Shown here piece by piece: positions 1-6,968 of a DNA stretch of 64,000 bases. Position 1 is the first letter of the stretch; every line of letters starts with the position of its first letter. A program made the position numbers and the translations under genes. The notes beneath the pieces were generated by a model that had not been told where the DNA came from, ran no database searches, and was given only the letters and a program-made list of their open reading frames with translations. Source of the DNA: an uncultured Acetatifactor sp. (GTDB lineage: Bacteria > Bacillota > Clostridia > Lachnospirales > Lachnospiraceae); assembly GCA_910578815.1 (NCBI GenBank), contig CAJTSE010000004.1, positions 189,045 through 253,044 on the forward strand. Direction: 5' to 3'.

Positions 1-270
1 ACAAGACAGGAGGTTGATGAGGTGATCTGCTGGCTTACCGGGTACAGCCGGCTGGAGCTGGAGGGAATGCTGGAAATGCCGGTGGCTTATGGGGATTTCT
101 TTCGCAATGCTCCGGAATTGAATGAAAACAGGAGATTGATCAAAGGCGTGGTCTGCGGGGTGAGAGTGGAAGATATTAAAGAGCCGCTGATGCAGGAGAT
201 CCGATATTTGGATAAGCTGGTTGACGAGCTTGCCAAAGGGAAGGCTATGGAAAAAATACTTCGCAGATAA
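1..270 (+). CDS. DUF2200 family protein, 5' truncated by window edge
   Basis: The reading frame is open from base 1, so the first residues lie outside the window; the GTG at 22 is internal. The visible 89 residues hold the conserved core of DUF2200 proteins (CWLTGYS, then NRRLIKGVVCGVRVE, then MQEIRYLDKLVDELAKGKAM), which are small cytosolic proteins of about 110-120 residues with no established function. The C-terminus is complete. A GNAT gene follows on the same strand. The family call is from remembered consensus and is fairly sure; no function is claimed. Confidence 0.85.
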   Translation, partial: TRQEVDEVICWLTGYSRLELEGMLEMPVAYGDFFRNAPELNENRRLIKGVVCGVRVEDIKEPLMQEIRYLDKLVDELAKGKAMEKILRR

Positions 271-309
271 AATGGGATGAGGAATTTCAGTGGGGAGGCG
301 ACAGGCACA

Positions 310-822
310 ATGTTAATGGAAACAAAAGATCTTATATTGAAAAAGGCTGTATATGAGGATTGGAAATCTATATATCATAATGTCTGGTCCAGGCCGGATA
401 CGGCAAAGTATATGCAGTGGAAGGTGACAACTGACGAAGAGGGGGCCAGGGAACGAATTCAGAAAACCATTGCCTGGCAGGAAAACCATGACGCCTGGCT
501 GGTATACGAGAAGAAGAGCGGCCAGGCCATCGGCTTTACGGGAATCGTGGAGACCCGGCCGCATATTTATGAAGAGACTGGCATTGCACTAGGACCGGAG
601 TATGTTGGAAAGGGATATGGGAAACAGATTCTGCGGTTGCTGATGGAGTATTGCATCTCTTTGGGCGGGATGGAATTTCATTATTCAACGTGGTCAGGCA
701 ATCTTGCATCTAAGGCATTGGCGGCATCGGCCGGATTTGTCTATCAATATTCGGAGGAAAAAAGAGATCCACGCAATGGAGAGCCCTACGAATTGGAGCA
801 TTATAAGAAGGATTTGAGATGA
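310..822 (+). CDS. GNAT acetyltransferase, RimJ/RimL type
   Basis: A 170-residue N-acetyltransferase of the Gcn5 superfamily, expected to move acetyl from acetyl-CoA to an amine (protein N-terminus or small molecule). The acetyl-CoA loop is visible as GPEYVGKGYGKQILRLL at about residues 97-113, preceded by the beta-strand AIGFTGIVE and followed by the C-terminal half with NLASKALAASAGF. I chose the ATG at 310 because GGGGAGG lies 8 bases before it; an in-frame ATG at 277 has no ribosome site. The family size (150-185 residues) fits. The substrate cannot be read from sequence. Confidence 0.85.
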   Translation: MLMETKDLILKKAVYEDWKSIYHNVWSRPDTAKYMQWKVTTDEEGARERIQKTIAWQENHDAWLVYEKKSGQAIGFTGIVETRPHIYEETGIALGPEYVGKGYGKQILRLLMEYCISLGGMEFHYSTWSGNLASKALAASAGFVYQYSEEKRDPRNGEPYELEHYKKDLR

Positions 823-840
823 TAAAACAGATTTCACTTA

Positions 841-869
841 TTGTATTTTTACAGAGGATTGTGTATAAT
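841..869 (+). promoter_or_regulatory. sigma-A type promoter
   Basis: TTGTAT at 841-846 and TATAAT at 864-869 with a 17-base spacer, just after the GNAT stop codon and upstream of the small ORF at 894 and the gene at 974. Confidence 0.7.
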
Positions 870-893
870 GAAATAAACAGACAGTAAGGCAAA

Positions 894-971
894 TTGTCGG
901 AATATATCAGACAGTATGATCTTAAAGAGGCTGCGAAACAGTTTTTCCAACTGAAAGAAAGCGGGGTGTAG
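894..971 (+). CDS. small ORF, 25 residues, upstream of hypothetical gene
   Basis: A TTG-start frame of 25 codons that begins 24 bases after the -10 box at 864-869 and ends 2 bases before the ATG at 974. A weak ribosome site (AAGG) lies just upstream. The peptide is helical and polar, starting SEYIRQYDLKEAAKQFF. Promoter position and tight spacing to the next gene suggest either a leader peptide or the remaining tail of a larger gene. No homolog is recognised; coding status is uncertain. Confidence 0.35.
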   Translation: MSEYIRQYDLKEAAKQFFQLKESGV

Positions 972-973
972 CT

Positions 974-1390
974 ATGGCAAAGGATACTCGTCTGATTAAC
1001 ATATATCTTAAAATATACCATAAAAAAGTGCTGACCATGGATGACCTTGGCTATTTGGCCAAGTATGATCCGGAGTGCTTTGAAAAAACCTGCAAAAATG
1101 TTGTCTACAATGTTCCCAAGGTAAAGCCCATCATGGAGCCGGAGAAAGGAAAAGCTGTAAAATCCGAGCCGGTGCCGGCGCGTTCTGAGTGGCAGACAAT
1201 AGAAAAAGTGTTATACAATTTAAAGCGTTTGGAGGCAAATGACTATCCCGTGGCGGATGTTGACGCGGATCAGGTGAAAAACCTGCTGGGCAATCTGTAT
1301 ATGGAGCTGTTATTCCCTCATAACGATAAATATGCTTTTGTAAACGCGGGAGATCAGGGGGAAACCTCTTTGTTTGACAGAAGAGCATAA
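974..1390 (+). CDS. hypothetical protein, 138 residues
   Basis: A cytosolic protein without signal peptide or membrane segment. It begins MAKDTRLINIYLKIYHKK and has a basic, proline-containing middle (about 50-75) and an acidic C-terminal half. No domain is recognised. The ATG at 974 follows GGGG with a 7-base gap and lies 2 bases after a 25-codon ORF, both downstream of the promoter at 841. Codon use looks like that of neighbours, so it is probably a real gene of a lineage-restricted family. Confidence 0.65.
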   Translation: MAKDTRLINIYLKIYHKKVLTMDDLGYLAKYDPECFEKTCKNVVYNVPKVKPIMEPEKGKAVKSEPVPARSEWQTIEKVLYNLKRLEANDYPVADVDADQVKNLLGNLYMELLFPHNDKYAFVNAGDQGETSLFDRRA

Positions 1391-1549
1391 AAGTCAGGGC
1401 AGTAAACCTTTTGCTCCTGTGAGCAGTCAATACTCGTAAGGTAATTGACCGACAGTGCCGGAAATTCCCAAATTATGAGAAATCTTCGCATAGGGTTGAG
1501 ATTCCTCGAAGCGGAATCATGGGGTTAAGATAATTCGGAAGGAGATTGC

Positions 1550-2118
1550 ATGAAGCTGTATCATGGAAGTAATATCGGGGGGATCAGGGTCTTAGAGCCA
1601 AGGCAGGCAGATCATGATCGCCCCTATGTTTATTTATCTACAATTCCTGTGGTGCGGCCTTTTATCTGTGCAACGCCGTGGAGAAGCCTTATTATTGGTT
1701 CCCCTATGGCTTTGACGAGGGAGGCGTGCCTGTTTACCATGAACTGTATCCTGATGCTCTCAGGCAGGTATCGGAAGGGGTCAGGGGATATATTTATGAG
1801 GCGGGAGCCGGGGAAAAGCAGGTGCTCCCTTTTAAAAATATTCCCTGTGCAAGGCTGGCGGCAGAGCCGTTGGCGGTAACGGGCTGTCTGGAGGTGAAGA
1901 ACGCATACGAATTGTTTTTAGAGTATGTGGAGCAGGGGCAGATGCGGATCGGGCGCTTTGAGGATAAATCGGAGCAGGAGCTGAGCAGGTGGTATTCCAT
2001 GATCAAAGGCTGTCTCAAAGAAAAAGAGATGGTCAAAATTCCTGACTGCTCATATGCGGTGTTTGTGAGAAACAGGTTTCCGGGGGTATGGGAGGAATAT
2101 CTGAGGGAGGAAGTTTAA
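1550..2118 (+). pseudogene. frameshifted hypothetical enzyme-like gene (MKLYHGS type)
   Basis: The start MKLYHGSNIGGIRVLEP resembles small ADP-ribosyltransferase-like or DUF3990-like proteins that open with a K-L-Y-H-G-S strand. The start at 1550 has a strong site (GGAAGGAG). The frame that opens there continues to about base 1654 (PYVYLSTIPVV), then the matching continuation AAFYLCNAVEKPYYWFPYGF lies in the next frame and runs to 2118. One base missing near 1651-1656 explains both halves; restoring it gives about 190 residues. It is a pseudogene or a sequencing error. The family assignment is weak; the frameshift is clear. Confidence 0.65.
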
Positions 2119-2238
2119 GCATATTGGGGAAACCATAGTGTGTTCGGGGTGCAATGGGGATTTATGGCGGCGGACTTAATCCGATGATGTAAATATATGA
2201 GAGACAATAATAACTCACAAATACCCGTGAAACATGGC

Positions 2239-3186
2239 CTAACGGTGGCACAGGCGGCAGAGCAGCGCCGTAATAATACCGGAGATCACAATAATCAGCA
2301 GGTCCACAGGGGCCAGTACGATTCCGCCAAGCCCGTCGAAAAAGAAGCCGCTGCCGAACCGGTACAGGTTCCCATGTAAGAGAATCATTTCTCCGGTGTA
2401 CATGAGCAGGGTGACAAGAGAAGCGAGAACGGCAGGCAGCAGGATTGCCGTTTTTCTGCTTTTTCCCAGAGTGAAGGAGCCTGCAAAAACACCAACTGTA
2501 ACGCCCAGCAGAGCAAAAAAGACGGACATCAGCAGGGCGGACAGGGCAGAAACGGTGAGCTCGCCCCCGCGGTAAAAGGACGTAAAGCAGGCCCAGATGC
2601 ACATTCCCAGAAAGCCAAAAGCAGTAATTGTCTGGAGAGTCAGTATCTTTTTTCGGGTGTTATCCTTTGAACGGATCATGTTGGAAAAGCCGTAAAAGGA
2701 ATTGAGCAGGGACAGAATCAGGACCATGGAAATCAGATAAAAATGAAGCTTAAAGGCAGGGCTGTATCCGCCCAGCAGGACATCCACCGCCTCCCAGGTC
2801 CTGGTCTCGTACTGGCGGGGAGGCACCATGCAAAGCGACAGCTGCCAGCCTTCCAGAGGGACGACTTCTGTTGTCTGCACAAGAATATTGGTTTCCATCA
2901 GTCTCTCAAAAAGAAAAAAGATGCCTACGGACAAGGCGCCGCCGCAGACAAGATCCAGCCTTTTTCCCAGCTTTTGAAACAGGGGAAGCAGCAGTACTCC
3001 CAGGATCAGGGCGACGGAAATCGGAGTGTAGGGTATGATGTACTTCGGATAGCGCTCCATCGGGATGGCGCCGTTTCGCAGCATTTCATTTACTGCCAGA
3101 ATTCCCATATATATGGGATAGGCAGAGAGGGCTGTCACGCCGGCCAGAGAAAAAAGATAAAATTTCCGATAGCTTTTGTCCTTCAT
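2239..3186 (-). CDS. integral membrane protein, unknown function
   Basis: A 315-residue protein with about eight hydrophobic segments (for example FYLFSLAGVTALSAYPIYMG near the N-terminus, PISVALILGVLLLPLF, FYLISMVLILSLL, and LLIIVISGIITALLC at the C-terminus) and a short soluble stretch after the third. It resembles ABC-2 type or accessory permease subunits in layout, but no ATPase is adjacent, so no transport role is claimed. The ATG at 3186 is preferred over the one at 3192 because GGAGG sits 7 bases before it. It is transcribed alone on the minus strand. Confidence 0.65.
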   Translation of the reverse strand: MKDKSYRKFYLFSLAGVTALSAYPIYMGILAVNEMLRNGAIPMERYPKYIIPYTPISVALILGVLLLPLFQKLGKRLDLVCGGALSVGIFFLFERLMETNILVQTTEVVPLEGWQLSLCMVPPRQYETRTWEAVDVLLGGYSPAFKLHFYLISMVLILSLLNSFYGFSNMIRSKDNTRKKILTLQTITAFGFLGMCIWACFTSFYRGGELTVSALSALLMSVFFALLGVTVGVFAGSFTLGKSRKTAILLPAVLASLVTLLMYTGEMILLHGNLYRFGSGFFFDGLGGIVLAPVDLLIIVISGIITALLCRLCHR

Positions 3187-3347
3187 TTGCATGCCTCCGG
3201 TTTGTTCTTTTCTTTACTCTAACATGAGGGAGATGGCTTGTCAATAGTACCGGTTTTTTCCATGCTGAGTAATCTGGCCTCACAAAGGCGGCAGTCAAGC
3301 GCAAGACGAACAGACGGTATGGCTGCCACGGGTATCGTCAGTTTTTC

Positions 3348-3803
3348 TCAGATATAAAGCGTATAATTATCCCCCTTGTGTTTTTTATATTCCAGATCCG
3401 AATAAAGGCAGCTCGCACAATCATCCGTTATTTTCCGGAGAGCAACCTTTGTCATTTCCGTGCAGTCCCTTCGCGACAGGGCTTCCGATATTTCACAGAA
3501 CAGAGCTTCACTGTTTTCGCACATATCGCTTGTGGGCACTCCGCTGATATAGTCCATTTCTAATAGTATGTACCAGGAGCTGCGCTCACAGCGGATCCCC
3601 GCCATGCGTCTTACAGCCGCAGTAATGCCCGTTTCCTCTAAAACCTCCCGCACGGCGGCTTCCTCCGGCAGTTCGTTTTCATGGCAGAAGCCGCCGGGGA
3701 TCAAAAGCTTACCGTTTGCGCCGCCATAGGTATGGCGTACAAGCAAAATCTGGTTCTCTTTTCTTACGATACAACCTACCGAAAAACTATAGTTATCTTT
3801 CAT
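3348..3803 (-). CDS. Nudix hydrolase
   Basis: A 151-residue Nudix protein that should hydrolyse a nucleoside diphosphate linked to another group. The Nudix box GX5EX7REUXEEXGU is complete at about residues 37-59 (GFCHENELPEEAAVREVLEE, then TGI), so metal-binding glutamates are present. Its start has GGAGG about 10 bases upstream. It is the last gene of a minus-strand operon after the XRE-methyltransferase and HAD genes; the 74 bases between it and the HAD gene encode a stray in-frame tail (EEMIELYAAEVLKS), perhaps the remnant of a lost gene. Substrate unknown. Confidence 0.85.
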   Translation of the reverse strand: MKDNYSFSVGCIVRKENQILLVRHTYGGANGKLLIPGGFCHENELPEEAAVREVLEETGITAAVRRMAGIRCERSSWYILLEMDYISGVPTSDMCENSEALFCEISEALSRRDCTEMTKVALRKITDDCASCLYSDLEYKKHKGDNYTLYI

Positions 3804-3877
3804 GACTTCAACACCTCCGCCGCATAAAGTTCTATCATTTCTTCAGCCACCTGCTCAGGCGGCCGTGATACTGCATC

Positions 3878-4525
3878 TCATACCGTTTTCGCATGTTCCT
3901 TCAGGAAGATGCCCAGTTCCTGGAAATTACTTACGATATTGCCGGAATAAGCCTCGTGATCTCTGTTAAACAAAACCGTCTCCAGTCCTGCTTTCCGGGC
4001 GGCATTTATGTTTCGGACGCTGTTATCCACAAAAATGCAATTCCGGGGCCTGCATTGCAGGCGCTCCAGTGTATGGGTAAAAATTCGGTTTTCCGGCTTG
4101 CGCATATGGATTTCCCCGCTGACAATGGTATCTTTAAAAAATTTTTGGAGTCCATATAACGAAATCAGGTATTTACTCCATTCTTTGACATCATTTGAAA
4201 ACAGTACAAAATCACATTGCCTGTAATGACATTCCGCAAACCTGATAAAATCAGGATCCAGAGTCAGATAATTGGTGAGATAATCCTCCATGGCTTCCTG
4301 CGGATTCGGATAGCCTAACCGGGAAAGAAATTCATCAGAACTGATTTCCCCGTTTCCTGCCTTGGTAAACAGGAATTCCTCCCGAAAGGCCCTGGTAAGC
4401 CGGTCATGCTCTTTGGCATCAAAATGTTCATAGGTGTAAGGGATGAAATAGCCTTTACTTTCCTTTATGATTACTCCATACATATCAAGCAGCAGAATGT
4501 GTTTATTCTTTGGCTTTTCTTCCAT
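3878..4525 (-). CDS. HAD superfamily hydrolase
   Basis: A 215-residue HAD protein, most like the IA subfamily of small-molecule phosphatases. Motif I is LLDMYGV at about residues 12-18: the nucleophile Asp is present, while the second Asp is Tyr, a departure from the usual DxD. Motif II is FVLFSNDVKEW (Ser/Asn), the conserved Lys is in MRKPENRIF, and motif IV is CIFVDNSVRNI. The start overlaps the end of the upstream methyltransferase by 23 bases, so the two are translationally coupled. With the second Asp lost it may be weak or act on an unusual substrate. Confidence 0.8.
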   Translation of the reverse strand: MEEKPKNKHILLLDMYGVIIKESKGYFIPYTYEHFDAKEHDRLTRAFREEFLFTKAGNGEISSDEFLSRLGYPNPQEAMEDYLTNYLTLDPDFIRFAECHYRQCDFVLFSNDVKEWSKYLISLYGLQKFFKDTIVSGEIHMRKPENRIFTHTLERLQCRPRNCIFVDNSVRNINAARKAGLETVLFNRDHEAYSGNIVSNFQELGIFLKEHAKTV

Positions 4526-5678
4526 AAGAAATCATTTTTCCTTTCATAAATGTATATCCGGCTTCAGGGTGATCGGCAAAGAATTTTGCAATTTCAAGAT
4601 TACGATTGCAGTAATCTTCCGCCTCTTTCCGGGAGAGACCATGGGTCAGCAGATGCAGGATCAGCGCATCCCTTTCCTCTTCGCTGATGCCGGCGCTCCA
4701 ATCATTGTAGGCGATAAAATCTTTCTTTGTTTCCTCGTACTCCGGAGAATGCGGGGTCACAAATTCCACCTTGTCATTCATTCTCACGTCAACATCCGTC
4801 AGCCCCAGTTTCTGCATAATATGTGCGGTTCTGATGGCAATCGCATAATCTCTGCCCTGCATTGTAAGCTCGGTGCGCCATTTCTTTTCCAACCCCTCAT
4901 GCCGGCACAGCTCCTGATAGTCCATACCGTCAATATAAAGCCCGCAGCACTCAAACTCCCTGTTTGCGTCAATGCAGACCACATATCCACCCGGTTTTGC
5001 AAAGGAAATCATCTTTCGAATAAAAGCCTCAGGGTTGTCCAGATGCCTGAGAACCGCCTGACAAATTACAATATCATATTGACTTTCGGCGGAATATGCA
5101 AAGACATTTTTGCAGATAAAATTTATCTGCGATTTCAAGGCAGTCGTCTCCCCAGCAGTTTCTTTTTCCAGAGCGGCTTTCTCATTCTGTATTTTAAAAA
5201 GGTTCTTTCCCTTTTTGATTAAGTCTTCCGCAAAATCAATTCCCGTATAGGTGCTTTCCGCAGGCAGACAGGGAAGCAGGAGCATTCCCAGAAATCCATA
5301 GCCGCAGCCGCAGTCCAGCAGGGAGACAGGCTCGGTAATTTTCCAGACCTGTGATACGAGAAAGCGGGCATAATCCTCATTCCAATAATTTTTCCGTGTC
5401 CGCAGAAGGTATTCCAGCTTTTGATTCCAGAAATCTTTGGTGGCTGTTTTTTCGGGGAGATAGGTTTCTCCCTCCATGGGCTTTAAACCCAGCAGTTGGT
5501 CGGTGGACACGTTAAAAAAATCAGCTAATAGTGGCAGGATGGTAATGTCCGGCATATTAACGCCGGTTTCCCATTTACTGATCGTCTGAAAGGAGACGCC
5601 GATGCAGTCCGCAAGCTCCTGCTGTGTTATCTTCTTGATTTTACGCAAATCGGCAATGCGCAGTGATATATTGTTCAT
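4503..5678 (-). CDS. XRE-type HTH fused to class I SAM methyltransferase
   Basis: A 391-residue fusion. Residues 1-65 are a Cro/C1 helix-turn-helix (KKITQQELADCIGVSFQTISKWETG). Residues about 115-250 are a Rossmann-type methyltransferase: motif I is LLDCGCGYGFLGMLL, followed by the acidic strand YTGIDFA and motif IV-like YDIVICQAVLRHL. The C-terminal 120 residues resemble the end of small-molecule methyltransferases. It may bind DNA and methylate a metabolite, linking regulation to an enzymatic reaction. It heads an operon with HAD and Nudix genes and is divergent from the gene at 5908. The two domain calls are safe; the role is inference. Confidence 0.85.
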   Translation of the reverse strand: MNNISLRIADLRKIKKITQQELADCIGVSFQTISKWETGVNMPDITILPLLADFFNVSTDQLLGLKPMEGETYLPEKTATKDFWNQKLEYLLRTRKNYWNEDYARFLVSQVWKITEPVSLLDCGCGYGFLGMLLLPCLPAESTYTGIDFAEDLIKKGKNLFKIQNEKAALEKETAGETTALKSQINFICKNVFAYSAESQYDIVICQAVLRHLDNPEAFIRKMISFAKPGGYVVCIDANREFECCGLYIDGMDYQELCRHEGLEKKWRTELTMQGRDYAIAIRTAHIMQKLGLTDVDVRMNDKVEFVTPHSPEYEETKKDFIAYNDWSAGISEEERDALILHLLTHGLSRKEAEDYCNRNLEIAKFFADHPEAGYTFMKGKMISYGRKAKE

Positions 5679-5907
5679 GTGAACCTCCCGGCTTAAGCCT
5701 TCCTGTGATTAAAACATATCATTTACTTGGATTATATCAAAAATCAGGACGTTTGTATTCTTATGAATCGGAGAATATTTTCGCCCGGAAGGCGAACGAA
5801 GAGCAAATTCCTGTCTGCCGGACAAATTTTGCCTGTATGACGAAATGTCTGTTCTTTTCGTCCTGCAGATGTTATACTTTGTTAAGCATAAAAGGGAGGG
5901 ATATATT

Positions 5908-6951
5908 ATGTTTCATTTTGGATTTTCTTATGTGGGCCTAATTTATCTTGTGATGCTGTTTCTGCCCAATATACTCTGGACCAAAAACCAGCCTGCGGGC
6001 TATGAAAATTATGTAAAGAATGAAAGCAAGGCCTTACAGATTCTGGAGAGGATCGGGGAAGTGACAGTATGCTGCTTAATGCTGATATTTACGGATTTTA
6101 ATGTGCGGACAGACTCTGCGTGGTGTATCTGGCTGCTGATTTCCTTCCTGTTGATGCTGTTGTATGAAACATACTGGGTTCGGTATTTTAAAAGCAAAAA
6201 GCGCATGGCGGATTTTTACAGGGGAATCTGCGGCATTCCGCTGGCGGGAGCCACCCTGCCGGTAATGGCATTTTTTCTGCTGGGGATCTACGGCCGCAAT
6301 TCTATTCTTCTGATTGCCACGGTTATTTTGGGAATCGGGCATATCGGCATTCATGCAGGCCATCGCAAAGAGATTGAGACATTTTATTTTGAAGTACCGG
6401 GGATTGACAGAAAGGATGAGGCGCTTGCATACATCCGGGAGTTTTATGAATATGGATCCGATATAAACGGGGCCGGAGGACTGCACCGGTTTTTGGATGA
6501 TTATGAGGGCTGGCTGGAGAAGCTAAAAGCGGATGAAAACAGAGCCGCCGATGAGGAAAAGGTGCCGTCAAGGACATTTTTTCTGGTCAGGAGAGGTGAC
6601 AGAAAAATTGTCGGGATGATAAACATCAGGCTGGCATTGAACGAGCGTTTAAAAAAGTCCGGTGGACATATCGGTTACAGTATCCGGCCGGTTGAAAGAG
6701 GGAAAGGCTACAACAAGGTCAACCTGTATCTGGGGTTAAAGGTTTGTCAGAAATATGGGATACCTAAGGTCCTGCTGGATGCGGATTCGAACAATCCTGC
6801 TTCCTGGAGAACGATGGAGGCGTTGGGAGGCGTTAAAATAAGGGAATATTTTGACGATGAAAACGCCCACTGCATGGTAAGGGATTATGAAATTGATGTA
6901 AGCAAAAGTATAGCTGACTATTCCGCTGTTTATGAGCCGATGACGGTGTAA
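5908..6951 (+). CDS. membrane domain fused to GNAT acetyltransferase
   Basis: A 347-residue protein. The first about 155 residues have five hydrophobic segments (for example YVGLIYLVMLFLPNILW, VTVCCLMLIF, WCIWLLISFLLMLLYETYW, LPVMAFFLLGIYG, SILLIATVILGIGHIGI). The C-terminal about 190 residues are a GNAT domain: FFLVRRGDRKIVGMINIRL, then the CoA loop SIRPVERGKGYNKVNLYLGL, then DADSNNPASWRTMEALGG. The ATG at 5908 has GGGAGGG 6 bases upstream and is chosen over an in-frame upstream codon at 5845. The fusion suggests acetylation at the membrane or of an imported amine; that is inference. Confidence 0.8.
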   Translation: MFHFGFSYVGLIYLVMLFLPNILWTKNQPAGYENYVKNESKALQILERIGEVTVCCLMLIFTDFNVRTDSAWCIWLLISFLLMLLYETYWVRYFKSKKRMADFYRGICGIPLAGATLPVMAFFLLGIYGRNSILLIATVILGIGHIGIHAGHRKEIETFYFEVPGIDRKDEALAYIREFYEYGSDINGAGGLHRFLDDYEGWLEKLKADENRAADEEKVPSRTFFLVRRGDRKIVGMINIRLALNERLKKSGGHIGYSIRPVERGKGYNKVNLYLGLKVCQKYGIPKVLLDADSNNPASWRTMEALGGVKIREYFDDENAHCMVRDYEIDVSKSIADYSAVYEPMTV

Positions 6952-6962
6952 AACAGCGGAAT
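6920..6962. repeat. 12-bp perfect inverted repeat at convergent gene ends
   Basis: ATTCCGCTGTTT at 6920-6931 and its exact complement at 6951-6962, around the stop of the GNAT fusion and 7 bases before the end of the opposing OTU gene. It can form a stable hairpin in both transcripts, but no T run follows on either strand, so it may protect 3' ends or act as a poor two-way terminator. Confidence 0.6.
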
Positions 6963-6968
6963 CAATTA

